This document shows, in pieces, positions 15,505-26,582 of a stretch of DNA of 44,080 bases. The translations under genes and the position numbers were made by a program. Within the stretch, counting starts at the first letter, position 1. Each line of letters begins with the position of its first letter. The stretch is from an uncultured Eubacteriales bacterium (GTDB lineage: Bacteria; Bacillota; Clostridia; Oscillospirales; Ruminococcaceae), in NCBI GenBank assembly GCA_900319075.1, contig ONMZ01000025.1, positions 1 through 44,080 on the forward strand, read 5' to 3'. Below the pieces are notes generated by a model. The model had not been told where the DNA came from. It made no database searches and saw nothing but the letters and a program-made list of their open reading frames with translations.

Positions 15505-15582
15505 AAAGCCGTCTGCCTCCTGCGAACTTCAAACGCGTGAACCGATAATAACTTCCATCTTCACGCAGGAGCAGCGGCTTTA
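15505..15582 (+). terminator. Long hairpin between glnN and amt
   Basis: AAAGCCG, CTGC and TCCTGCG pair in order with CGCAGGA, GCAG and CGGCTTT across a loop of about 40 nt, followed by AAATTTT. A partial terminator would lower amt expression relative to glnN. A TATAAT at about 15601 might give amt its own weak start, but no good -35 is seen. Confidence 0.6.
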
Positions 15583-15627
15583 AATTTTAAAGTAAAGAAA
15601 AGTATAATATAGAAAGGATATGATCCT

Positions 15628-17031
15628 ATGACAGTCGAATTTTGGTTTTTAATAGGCGCTGCATTGGTCTTCTGGATGCAGGCAGGCTTTGCAATGGTAG
15701 AAACAGGTTTCACCAGAGCAAAGAATGCAGGAAACATCATTATGAAAAACCTGATGGATTTTTGTATCGGTACCGTGGTGTTCTCTTTGCTCGGATATAC
15801 TATTATGATGGGCGAGGATACCCTCTTCGGACTTATCGGTATACCAAACCTTGATATGTTCACACATTTTAAGGAATTCATCGCAAGCCCCGGTGACGGC
15901 AGCTTCACAGGCGCATCTACATTCGTGTTCAACCTCGTGTTCTGCGCAACAACAGCTACTATCGTTTCGGGCGCAATGGCAGGCAGAACGAAGTTTTCAA
16001 GCTACTGCATATACTCAGCAGTTATCTCGCTTTTCATCTATCCCATCGAGGCGCATTGGATATGGGGCGGCGGCTGGCTTTCAAAGCTTGGTTTTCACGA
16101 CTACGCCGGCTCTTGTGCCATCCATATGGTCGGCGGTATCGCTGCCCTTATCGGTGCGTCAATGCTGGGTGAAAGAATAGGTAAATACGAGCGTGACAAG
16201 GACGGCAAGGTAGTAAAGGTAAACGCTATACCGGGTCACTCTATCACGCTGGGTGCACTGGGAGTTTTCATTCTGTGGCTGGGCTGGTACGGCTTCAACG
16301 GTGCGGCAGCAACAAGTGTTTCAGAGCTTTCGTCGATATTCGTCACAACGACTATCGCTCCGTCTGTTGCAACGGTCACAACTATGATCTACACCTGGGT
16401 AAAGAACGGCAAGCCTGACGTTTCGATGTGCCTTAACGCATCGCTCGCGGGACTTGTGGGAGTTACCGCAGGAACGGACGCATTTGACGCAATAGGTGCG
16501 GCAGTTGTGGGACTTGTTTCGGGACTGCTCGTAGTCTGGGTAGTTGAGCTGCTTGATCTAAAGCTGCACATTGACGATCCCGTGGGTGCTGTGGGCGTGC
16601 ATATGGCAAACGGTATCTGGGGAACTATCGCAGTTGGCTTGCTTGCAAACCCGGATGCTCCCGCAGGCTTGAAGGGACTTTTCTACACAGGCGAATTCAA
16701 GCAGCTGGGCTTGCAGCTTTTAGGCTTTGCATCAGTCGCAGCTTACGCAGCGGTGATGATGATCATCACATTCACCATTATCAAAAAGACCAACGGACTT
16801 CGTACCACTGCAGAGGAGGAGATCCTCGGACTTGACATCACCGAGCACGGTCTGCCAAGTGCATACCCCGACTTTATGCCGTCGGTACATAAGTACACCA
16901 CCTATGACAATCAGGACGTAATCGCAGTTGAGGGCGACACCCCCGAGGCGGAAGCGATCCCTGTCAAGAAGGTACCGACATTTGATGACGGCACAAGATC
17001 GTCTGCAAGGAGGCAAAGTTTGACCGCTTGA
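15628..17031 (+). CDS. amt: Ammonium transporter (Amt family), reading frame breaks before a PII domain
   Basis: Membrane channel for ammonium, about 11 transmembrane segments, starting directly at TM1 (FWFLIGAALVFWMQAGFAMVE) without a signal peptide. Conserved pore His residues lie in CAIHMVGG and VGVHMANGIWG; the signature EAHWIWGGGWLSKLGFHDYAGS is complete. ATG at 15628 follows GAAAGGAT. After the last TM (about residue 385) a cytosolic tail of some 70 residues leads to TFDDG. There the frame runs into SSARRQSLTA and stops at 17031, whereas the alternative frame continues as KIVCKEAKFDRLKKAMSKIG, the start of a PII protein. One extra A near 16994-16997 would join both into one Amt-PII polypeptide. 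The function of the transporter half is secure. Confidence 0.93.
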   Translation: MTVEFWFLIGAALVFWMQAGFAMVETGFTRAKNAGNIIMKNLMDFCIGTVVFSLLGYTIMMGEDTLFGLIGIPNLDMFTHFKEFIASPGDGSFTGASTFVFNLVFCATTATIVSGAMAGRTKFSSYCIYSAVISLFIYPIEAHWIWGGGWLSKLGFHDYAGSCAIHMVGGIAALIGASMLGERIGKYERDKDGKVVKVNAIPGHSITLGALGVFILWLGWYGFNGAAATSVSELSSIFVTTTIAPSVATVTTMIYTWVKNGKPDVSMCLNASLAGLVGVTAGTDAFDAIGAAVVGLVSGLLVVWVVELLDLKLHIDDPVGAVGVHMANGIWGTIAVGLLANPDAPAGLKGLFYTGEFKQLGLQLLGFASVAAYAAVMMIITFTIIKKTNGLRTTAEEEILGLDITEHGLPSAYPDFMPSVHKYTTYDNQDVIAVEGDTPEAEAIPVKKVPTFDDGTRSSARRQSLTA

Positions 17032-17336
17032 AGAAAGCGATGAGTAAAATAGGCATCACGGGAATGACTGTATCCCACGTTATGGGCTATGGTACACAAA
17101 AGGGCAAGCCGGAATATTACAGAGGCGTTGCGGTTGAAACAAACCTTATGCCAAAGGTACAGGTTGACATTGTAGTCAGCAAGGTGCCTGTCAGAAGCGT
17201 TATAGAAACTGCCAAGAAGGCTCTTTATACAGGTCACATTGGTGACGGAAAGATCTTTGTTTACGATGTTGAGAACGTTGTAAAGGTCAGAACGGGGGAA
17301 GAAGGCTTTGACGCTTTACAGGACAGCGAGGAATAA
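17028..17336 (+). CDS. PII-like (GlnK) domain, probably the C-terminal part of an Amt-PII fusion
   Basis: PII proteins sense 2-oxoglutarate and ATP/ADP and plug the ammonium transporter. This frame, opening at TTG 17028, lacks beta-strand 1. The missing part is found upstream in the same frame from 16995 (KIVCKEAKFDRL), fused to the amt coding region. Visible: GITGMTVSHVMGYGTQKGK, T-loop YYRGVAVETNLMPK, B-loop TGHIGDGKIFV and C-loop VKVRTGEEG. The T-loop Tyr uridylylated in enteric PII is Val here, so that modification is excluded. No convincing start codon with spacing exists: AAGGAGG at 17008-17014 is 13 nt from the TTG, and ATG 17040 would drop more of the fold. Either a one-base frameshift (real or sequencing) or separate translation of a shortened PII. 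Confidence 0.75.
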   Translation: MKKAMSKIGITGMTVSHVMGYGTQKGKPEYYRGVAVETNLMPKVQVDIVVSKVPVRSVIETAKKALYTGHIGDGKIFVYDVENVVKVRTGEEGFDALQDSEE

Positions 17337-17352
17337 ATGACAAATAAAGCAG

Positions 17353-17381
17353 ACAGGGAGCGGCAGAAGGCTGCTTCCTGT
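17353..17381 (+). promoter_or_regulatory. Hairpin in front of asnB
   Basis: ACAGGGAGCGGC pairs with GCTGCTTCCTGT (12 bp with two G-U) around AGAAG, then GTGTTT. It lies 16 nt after the PII stop and 25 nt before asnB. Weak terminator or attenuator. Confidence 0.5.
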
Positions 17382-17406
17382 GCTGTGTTTAATCGGAGGG
17401 ATAGAT

Positions 17407-18990
17407 ATGTGTTGTATAATGGGATACTGCTCCGCACAGGCGGATATGCAGCTGCTGAAAGAATGTTTCGGAAGGACAAAATCACGTGGTCCTGATGACA
17501 CAAGATATGCCCGGCTTGAAAGGGGAGTGCTGGCGTTTCACAGGCTTTCCATAATGGGACTGACCGATTCGGGAATGCAGCCGTTTCACCTGGGGAAAAG
17601 CTATTGTGTATGCAACGGCGAGCTTTACGGCTTTGAAAAGCAGCGTATGAAGCTTGCCGCAAAGGGATATAAATTTGAAAGTGACTCAGACTGTGAGATA
17701 ATCCTGCCAATGTATGAGCAGTACGGCACGGATATGTTTTCAATGCTGGATGCGGAATTTGCCTGTATCATCTATGACGGCGAAACAAAAAAGTTCATAG
17801 CTGCCCGTGACCCCATAGGCATTCGTCCCCTTTATTACGGCTATGATGAAAACGGTGTGATCGCCTTTGCCAGCGAGCCTCAGAATCTTATCGGCATCGC
17901 ACTTGACATCAGACCGTTCCCTCCCGGGCATTTCTGGGTCGACGGTGAGTTCACCTGCTATTGTGATATTGCTGATGTTGCAAGGGTCTGCCTTGATGAC
18001 CACGAAACGATCTACAAGAACATTCACGATAAACTTGTGGCAGGGGTTGAAAAGCGCCTTGTTGCCGATGCAAAGGTGGGCTTTCTGCTTTCCGGCGGAC
18101 TTGACTCGTCCCTTGTGTGTGCCATCGCACAAAAGAAAATGGACAAGCCGATAAAGACCTTTGCAATAGGTATGAGCGAGGACGCTATCGACCTTAAATA
18201 CGCAAAGCAGACCGCCGATTATATCGGCAGCGAACATACCGAGGTCATCATAGGCAAGGATGATGTTATCGCAGCACTTGAGCCTGTTGTAAAGCTGCTT
18301 GGCACATTTGATATAACCACCATACGTGCAAGCATAGGAATGTACCTTGTCTGCAAGGCTATCCACGAAAAGACGGATATACGTGTTATCCTCACGGGAG
18401 AGATCTCAGATGAGCTGTTCGGTTATAAGTACACCGATTTTGCACCAAACGCACGTGAGTTCCAGCTTGAAGCACAAAAACGTGTCAGGGAACTTCATAT
18501 GTACGATGTGCTTCGTGCAGACAGGTGCATCTCGGTAAACTCGCTTGAGGCAAGAGTGCCTTTTGGCGACCTCGACTTTGTAAAATACGTTATGGCAATA
18601 GATCCGGCCAAAAAGCTCAACACCTACGGCAAGGGCAAGTACCTTCTGCGCAAGGCTTTCGAGCAGGGCGACTATCTGCCGCACGATATTCTTTACCGTG
18701 AAAAAGCTGCGTTCTCCGATGCAGTCGGACACTCGCTGGTAAACTACCTCAAAGCCTATGCCGAGGATTATTATTCCGACGAAGATTTTTACCGCCTCAG
18801 CGAAAAGTACACACACGCTAAACCATTCACCAAGGAGTCGCTGCTTTACCGTGAGATATTTGAGCGCTACTATCCGGGACAGAGCAAGATGATAGTCGAT
18901 TTCTGGATGCCGAACAAGAGCTGGGACGGCTGCAACGTAAACGATCCGTCAGCAAGAGTGCTCTCCAACTACGGCGCAAGTGCGTGTTAG
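17407..18990 (+). CDS. asnB: Asparagine synthase (glutamine-hydrolysing)
   Basis: Makes asparagine from aspartate, ATP and glutamine. 527 residues. Starts MCCIMGY, so Met removal frees the class II amidotransferase Cys; ATG at 17407 follows GGAGGGATAGAT, which decides against the longer frame. Amidotransferase half: SRGPDDTRYARLERGVLAFH, RLSIMGLTDSGMQPF, CNGELYGFEKQ and AARDPIGIRPLYYGY. Synthetase half from about 210: PP-loop LLSGGLDSSLVCAIA, then ILTGEISDELFGYKY and LEARVPFGDLDFVKYVM. Downstream of amt and glnN, so it draws directly on their product. Confidence 0.95.
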   Translation: MCCIMGYCSAQADMQLLKECFGRTKSRGPDDTRYARLERGVLAFHRLSIMGLTDSGMQPFHLGKSYCVCNGELYGFEKQRMKLAAKGYKFESDSDCEIILPMYEQYGTDMFSMLDAEFACIIYDGETKKFIAARDPIGIRPLYYGYDENGVIAFASEPQNLIGIALDIRPFPPGHFWVDGEFTCYCDIADVARVCLDDHETIYKNIHDKLVAGVEKRLVADAKVGFLLSGGLDSSLVCAIAQKKMDKPIKTFAIGMSEDAIDLKYAKQTADYIGSEHTEVIIGKDDVIAALEPVVKLLGTFDITTIRASIGMYLVCKAIHEKTDIRVILTGEISDELFGYKYTDFAPNAREFQLEAQKRVRELHMYDVLRADRCISVNSLEARVPFGDLDFVKYVMAIDPAKKLNTYGKGKYLLRKAFEQGDYLPHDILYREKAAFSDAVGHSLVNYLKAYAEDYYSDEDFYRLSEKYTHAKPFTKESLLYREIFERYYPGQSKMIVDFWMPNKSWDGCNVNDPSARVLSNYGASAC

Positions 18991-22127
<3,137 letters not shown>

Positions 22128-22189
22128 TCGCTGTGCTTACACCGAACATTAAGTATTCCTGCCTGAAAGCCTCTTATCTGTTTTTCAAT

Positions 22190-22530
22190 ACCACCAAGAC
22201 CGAGGAGTCGGAAAGGTACATTACCTTGCCGCAGGAAACGATGCAGCTTTTGAGAGAATACCGCAAATGGTACATCGCCACAAGCACAGCATACGGATCA
22301 CGCTGGCATAACACAGGCTTCCTGTTCTTCCAGGAGCGGTCCGGATATGAGGGAATGCCTATGAATCCCGACTCGGTGAATATCTGGCTGCGGTCATTTT
22401 CCAAAAGGCATGAGCTGGGGCATATAAATCCCCACGCATTCAGACATACAATGGCCAGCCTGCTGCTGCACGGCAACATGGACATAGCTGCGATAAGCAA
22501 AAGACTCGGTCACGCAAAGATAACCACAAC
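22190..22530 (+). pseudogene. Left fragment of a second tyrosine integrase gene
   Basis: These 341 bp match 3264-3604 of the intact integrase (about 95%, mostly third-position changes; a single Thr to Ala by eye). They encode residues about 328-441, from TTKTEESERYITLP to GHAKITT, and end exactly at the AC dinucleotide where the 18 kb element begins. The 5' part of the gene is missing: sequence left of 22190 is unrelated and starts 62 bp after purF. The open frame that reads across it from 22124 is accidental. Silent drift shows that the copy was under selection until recently. Confidence 0.93.
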
Positions 22531-22556
22531 TGTCACCACCCAAAAAGGACACACCC
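22506..22556. other. attL of the serine-recombinase element
   Basis: Left half is integrase coding sequence (ATAACCACA), crossover AC at 22529-22530, right half is the element arm TGTCACCACCC then AAAAAGGACACACC. The arm mirrors that at attR. Confidence 0.82.
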
Positions 22557-22587
22557 CACCCACCGCAGCCATATTCGATATAACAAC

Positions 22588-22625
22588 AAAGGTCCGGCGA
22601 CTTGCCAAAGCAGCCGGACCTTTTT
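22588..22625. terminator. Bidirectional terminator at the left end of the element
   Basis: AAAGGTCCGGC (22588-22598) pairs with GCCGGACCTTT around a 14 nt loop, followed by TT on the plus strand; the reverse strand also ends in T. It serves the leftward gene at 22646 and shields the element from purF transcription. Confidence 0.85.
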
Positions 22626-22645
22626 GATTACTATTGACTGTGATC

Positions 22646-23353
22646 TTATTCTTTTCTCTTGAATACATAATGATCCGGTTTCATTCCGCCGTAGATGTAA
22701 TTTCCCATTTTCCATTCGACGAATAAAAACTCAGTCCCGTTGATCTCGGTTATCCAATACTTTGCGGCAGTTGTACGGTGAAGATTAAGAATATAACCCT
22801 TAGTCCATTTATCATGCCATTCGCTGTCCATATAGGTTTGTATCAAGCTCCCTTCAGGGAATATTTCCATAGATCTGAGGTATAGATCATCATACTTTTT
22901 ATCGGGAGAAAAATCTCCGATCTCTGATACAAATGCGACCGAGTCCCATTCCCCGATCAGCGCTTCATCGGATACAAATGGCAGGTCTATGTTATCATGA
23001 ATGCCGAGAGTTTCTTTAGTATACCGTTCGCTGTCAGCTTTTACGAACACCTCTGTCTTGTCATCAAGTCTGAAAAAAAGATACTGCCTGCCGCCTATAT
23101 CCCGAAAGTCATATCTGTATGTAAGTATCGGCTCATCACCGCCGTAGTGGATAAGGATAACGCCCTTTGTCCAGCCCTCAAATATCCAGTAAGGCTCACC
23201 GTTCGGGAGAAAAAACAGGATATTATATTCACCGCTTTTGGCGTTCAGGTCTGTGACTGAAAGACTATCCGTACTGCTTGTCCAGCCGATGTTCTCCCAT
23301 TTGCCTATCACTCTGTCGTCGTTGACAAATTCCATTCCGTTAGCTATTTTCAA
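22646..23353 (-). CDS. Hypothetical protein with two tandem beta-rich repeats
   Basis: Protein of 235 residues, not recognised. Two halves align: VNDDRVIGKWENIGWT with VSDEALIGEWDSVAFV, LPNGEPYWIFEGWTKGVILI with FPEGSLIQTYMDSEWHDKWTKGYILNL, and GGRQYLFFRLDD with NGTEFLFVEWKMG. Each half looks like a small lipocalin-like barrel (GxW start, alternating strands). No signal peptide, Cys pair or catalytic motif is seen. The start at 23353 overlaps the LysR gene stop (ATGA), so both are co-expressed. A small-molecule binding role would suit the fold but is unproved. Confidence 0.75.
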   Translation of the reverse strand: MKIANGMEFVNDDRVIGKWENIGWTSSTDSLSVTDLNAKSGEYNILFFLPNGEPYWIFEGWTKGVILIHYGGDEPILTYRYDFRDIGGRQYLFFRLDDKTEVFVKADSERYTKETLGIHDNIDLPFVSDEALIGEWDSVAFVSEIGDFSPDKKYDDLYLRSMEIFPEGSLIQTYMDSEWHDKWTKGYILNLHRTTAAKYWITEINGTEFLFVEWKMGNYIYGGMKPDHYVFKRKE

Positions 23354-24213
23354 AGTGTATCACCCCTTGCATCATCAAGCCACTTTGCAAGCCCCTTGAA
23401 ACGCTTGTTATCCTCTTTTCGCCAACAGCAGTAAAAGACCACCTTTGCGGCATCGTCGGCTATCGGGATATTGACACGGTTGTCGTGATGCTGCGGCATT
23501 TTGATCGTAACGCTTGATGAAAATGACGGCAGGGCCGATGCCTTTATCAGCTCGCCCAAAGCGTCATACTCGCTTTGCACGATGTACTTTGTATTCGGGG
23601 TGTGCTTCTGATGCACCTCATGCCAGAAACCGAGGTCTGAAAACAGCAGCATCGTTTCGCCGTCAAGGTCGGAAAAATGAACCTCACTGTATCCTGCCAG
23701 AGGGTGTGCAGGCGGCACGGAAAGATAAAGCTGCTCTTCGAAAAAACGCTTGCAGACTATGCCCTCCGCATTCACCTCAAAGGGCGTGACAAGTATCTGA
23801 CAGCTGCCGTTTGTAAGCTCGTTTATGAAGTCGTCATGGTACTTCATCTCGCTTGATATTTTCATATCGGGAAACTGCTCTGAAAGCGTTGGGACAAGTC
23901 TCCACAGCGGTGCAGGGGCACAGGATATTACGGAGATAGTCCTGTGGCTGAGATCAAAGGCACGCACACGCTCGGTCAATGCCTCATTATCATCAATTAT
24001 CTTCCTTGCAAGCTCGACAGCGAGCCTGCCGTTTTCGTTAAGCTCCACCTTGTTTTTGCCTCTGTCAAAGAGCTTCACGCCGATCATGTCTTCGAGCTTG
24101 TTCACAGTCCTACTGAGTGCAGGCTGACTTAAATGCAGCTGCTCCGCCGCTTTTGACATTGTTCCGCAGTCGGCAATAGCCACAAGCTGCACGAGCATAT
24201 ATATTTCTATCAT
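23350..24213 (-). CDS. LysR-family transcriptional regulator
   Basis: Protein of 287 residues. N-terminal winged helix: LVQLVAIADCGTMSKAAEQL, HLSQPALSRTVNKLEDMIGV, KLFDRGKNKVELNENGRLAV. The co-inducer domain follows from about 90 (SVISCAPAPLWRLVPTLSEQ). ATG at 24213 is preferred over GTG 24216, since AAGGCGG lies 7 nt before it. It is divergent from the aldo/keto reductase gene at 24354, the usual arrangement for a LysR target. Inducer unknown; neighbours suggest a carbonyl or redox signal. Confidence 0.9.
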   Translation of the reverse strand: MIEIYMLVQLVAIADCGTMSKAAEQLHLSQPALSRTVNKLEDMIGVKLFDRGKNKVELNENGRLAVELARKIIDDNEALTERVRAFDLSHRTISVISCAPAPLWRLVPTLSEQFPDMKISSEMKYHDDFINELTNGSCQILVTPFEVNAEGIVCKRFFEEQLYLSVPPAHPLAGYSEVHFSDLDGETMLLFSDLGFWHEVHQKHTPNTKYIVQSEYDALGELIKASALPSFSSSVTIKMPQHHDNRVNIPIADDAAKVVFYCCWRKEDNKRFKGLAKWLDDARGDTL

Positions 24214-24302
24214 CACATCACCGCCTTTTGTTCAGTATAGCATATACACTGCAATATGTCAACTTCTATAATTCAGACTTATAGCTCTATCAGTAATTAG
24301 TA

Positions 24303-24332
24303 TTGTACAATCACGAAAGCTTGATGTATAAT
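24303..24332 (+). promoter_or_regulatory. Promoter of the aldo/keto reductase-flavodoxin pair, with ATTGTACAAT palindrome
   Basis: TTGTAC (24303-24308), 18 bp, TATAAT (24327-24332). The -35 is embedded in ATTGTACAAT, a perfect palindrome. The second reductase cluster has the same arrangement at 32799-32828, which suggests a shared regulator, possibly the LysR protein. Confidence 0.65.
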
Positions 24333-24353
24333 AAAGCTAAAGAGGTGGAACTT

Positions 24354-25196
24354 ATGAAAAACATGATCCTTTCAAACGGAGTGGAAATGCCGATGCTTGG
24401 CTTCGGCACATTTATGATAAAACAGGACTGCGAGCAGCACGTCGCAGATGCCCTGAAACTCGGCTATCGGCTGATAGATACGGCGGCTTCGTACTTCAAC
24501 GAAGAGGCTGTCGGCAGGGCGATCAAGGCAAGCGGCATACCCCGTGATGAGCTGTTTGTAACATCAAAGCTAAGGGTTCAAGACGCAGGGTACGAGAACA
24601 CTTTAAAAGCCTTCGATAAGTCGCTCAAAGCCCTCGGACTCGATCACTTGGACTTATACCTGATACACCAGCCCTACGGTGATTATTTCGGCTCCTGGAG
24701 AGCTATGCAGAAGCTGATGAAGGACGGTTACATTCGTGCGATAGGCGTTTCAAATTTCAGCGCCGAACGTGTTGTGGACTTGGCTCTCAACAGCGACAAC
24801 GCCCCGATGGTGGATCAGATCGAGCTGCACCCGTTCTTTCCGCAGGAGGACACTATCTCAGAGATACGAAAATACGGCTGTGTGCCGCAGGCATGGGGAC
24901 CTCTCTGCGAGGGGCAGAAGGATATTTTCAACGATCCCACTCTCTGCGAGATAGGCAAGGCTCACGGAAAAGCCGCCGCACAGGTCGCCCTAAAATGGAA
25001 TCTGCAAAGGGGCGTGGCGGTCATTCCTCGCTCGACAGACACGGCGCACAGAGCCGAAAATATCGACCTTGATTTTGAGCTTTCCGAGGACGAGATGAAG
25101 CGCATCTCCGCTCTCGACATAGGCCGCAGCGAGATAATCGACCACCGCTGCGCACACACCGCAAGGCAGCTGATAAACTGGAAGATACACGATTAA
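24354..25196 (+). CDS. Aldo/keto reductase
   Basis: NAD(P)H-dependent carbonyl reductase, 280 residues. Catalytic tetrad visible: Asp and Tyr in RLIDTAASYFNEEAVG, Lys in FVTSKLRV, His in LYLIHQPYGDYFGSW. C-terminal cofactor site: KWNLQRGVAVIPRSTD and HRAENIDLDFELSEDEM. ATG at 24354 follows GAGGTGG; upstream ATGs at 24303 and 24324 lie in the promoter. It resembles 2,5-diketogluconate reductase-type enzymes. It is followed 12 bp later by a flavodoxin-like lipoprotein. A paralogue lies at 34191. Confidence 0.92.
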   Translation: MKNMILSNGVEMPMLGFGTFMIKQDCEQHVADALKLGYRLIDTAASYFNEEAVGRAIKASGIPRDELFVTSKLRVQDAGYENTLKAFDKSLKALGLDHLDLYLIHQPYGDYFGSWRAMQKLMKDGYIRAIGVSNFSAERVVDLALNSDNAPMVDQIELHPFFPQEDTISEIRKYGCVPQAWGPLCEGQKDIFNDPTLCEIGKAHGKAAAQVALKWNLQRGVAVIPRSTDTAHRAENIDLDFELSEDEMKRISALDIGRSEIIDHRCAHTARQLINWKIHD

Positions 25197-25208
25197 GGAG
25201 GAATTATT

Positions 25209-25952
25209 ATGAAGAAACTTATCGCTTTACTGGCACTGACAACCGTTCTGCTCACAGGCTGCGGAAGCTCCGAAAGCAGTTCATCAGCTGCTCAGACCAC
25301 AACTTCGGCTCAGGCAGAAACACAGACTGCCGAAAGAAGTGAACCTGCTGCGAGCGAACAAACAACGAAAGAAGCATCTGACTCTTCAGAAGCCGCACCG
25401 CAGGAAAGCACATCTGCAAGCAAGATACTTGTGGCATATTTCACCCCCGCCGAGAACGGTGAAAATGATGCGATAACATCTGCCTCTGTCGTGAGCTTCA
25501 AGGGCGAGGATATGGGCAACGCCGAGGCTATGGCAAACATGATCGCTGACTACACGGGCGCAGACCTTTTTTCCATTCAAACGGTAAAGGACTACCCGCT
25601 GGAATACAACGACCTTGCCGACAACGCCAAGGCAGAGCAGGACGCAGGCGAACTGCCGGAACTTGCGGCATCTATTGACATCAGCGACTATGACACGGTG
25701 TTTATGGTCTATCCGATATGGTGGTACACGATGCCGCAGCCAATCTACAGTTTTTTGAACGAGTACGATCTTTCAGGCAAGACTATATTTCCCGTCACTA
25801 CTCACGAAGGCAGCGGACTTGCCGATTCTGTATCAAAGCTCTCTGAGCTTGAACCGAATGCGACGGTGAAGGACGGCTTCTCTGTCCGTGGCGCTGATGT
25901 GGGCGGCTCTCAGGAGGACATTGAAAGCTGGCTGAAAGAACAGGGCTTTTAA
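25209..25952 (+). CDS. Flavodoxin-domain lipoprotein
   Basis: Protein of 247 residues. Signal peptide with lipobox MKKLIALLALTTVLLTGCGS (Cys18), then a Ser/Thr/Glu/Ala linker to about residue 70. A flavodoxin fold follows (KILVAYFTPAENGENDA; FMN-binding YPIWWYTMPQPIYSFLNEYD; FPVTTHEGSGL). An FMN protein tethered outside the membrane, so it would work in extracytoplasmic electron transfer or quinone/flavin reduction, unlike its cytoplasmic relative at 32933. ATG follows AAGGAGGAATTATT. Substrate not evident. Confidence 0.9.
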   Translation: MKKLIALLALTTVLLTGCGSSESSSSAAQTTTSAQAETQTAERSEPAASEQTTKEASDSSEAAPQESTSASKILVAYFTPAENGENDAITSASVVSFKGEDMGNAEAMANMIADYTGADLFSIQTVKDYPLEYNDLADNAKAEQDAGELPELAASIDISDYDTVFMVYPIWWYTMPQPIYSFLNEYDLSGKTIFPVTTHEGSGLADSVSKLSELEPNATVKDGFSVRGADVGGSQEDIESWLKEQGF

Positions 25953-25964
25953 GGAGGAAACAAC

Positions 25965-25982
25965 ATGAACATATTCACTTAA
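25965..25982 (+). other. Five-codon ORF with strong ribosome binding site
   Basis: AAGGAGG, 8 nt, then ATG and a stop after MNIFT. Most likely the 5' stub of a deleted next gene of the flavodoxin operon. Confidence 0.4.
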
Positions 25983-26476
25983 CCCTGTTTCACAGAATGT
26001 TTACAAGTGTTCTCTGTTTTGCACAGATGCACAAGAATTGATTTGTATATTATAACAATGCAGTTTTAGCACAGCAGCTTTACTGCATATCATTTGACTG
26101 CCTCTGAATAAGATAAGACCAATACGGTGCAGCGCCGTATTGGTCTTTCATAGTTATGATATATGTTTGAGGGTGGGAGTGAGATTGTATAGTTTAGTTT
26201 ATAATTCTCCGTTTTAACAGTGAGCTTTAATGATAAAGCATCGGTCCATAAATTATAAAATCAGATGCAAATATTGATAATGTCCATTCAACTCAGAGCA
26301 GATACTTCATTTGTTTCTCTATATAGGCTGTAACAGCAAAATGAATTATTGCTATTTGTTTCCTGCAATGTGTTCATAACTGTCAACCGTCTCAAGTTAT
26401 TGGTTTTACACCCGATAAATTTCCGACATTTCCCCTTGCAAAGCCGTATAAAAGAAACACGTTAATAATTTATTCA
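25983..26476. other. Non-coding stretch
   Basis: No gene seen. It holds a clear terminator at 26115-26150 and otherwise AT-rich sequence without notable repeats. Confidence 0.6.
26115..26150 (+). terminator. Terminator of the reductase-flavodoxin operon
   Basis: AAGACCAATACGG pairs with CCGTATTGGTCTT around TGCAGCG; short T run (CTTTC). Works best rightward. Confidence 0.75.
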
Positions 26477-26564
26477 TTGACTTTGGGCATTTGATATGAT
26501 AACTTTAAATTAGGCAATGGGGCTGTTTTACCGCTTAATCGGCAAGATAGCCCCATTATTTTTT
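26477..26564 (+). promoter_or_regulatory. Promoter and leader terminator of the AraC-type regulator (ANTAR-like leader)
   Basis: TTGACT (26477-26482), 17 bp, TAACTT. The RNA would begin near 26511 with AGGCAATGGGGCT; AATGGGGCT (26516-26524) pairs perfectly with AGCCCCATT (26549-26557), followed by ATTTTTT. The box at the transcript start resembles those of glnN and the gltB operon. The start codon lies 19 nt after the T run, so read-through is needed for expression. Confidence 0.68.
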
Positions 26565-26582
26565 GCAGAGGGGCAGGTGAGG

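Noticed and set aside
16980-17031. Programmed ribosomal frameshift joining amt and PII
   Set aside because: No slippery heptamer or following pseudoknot seen at the break; a plain one-base lesion or error explains it more simply.
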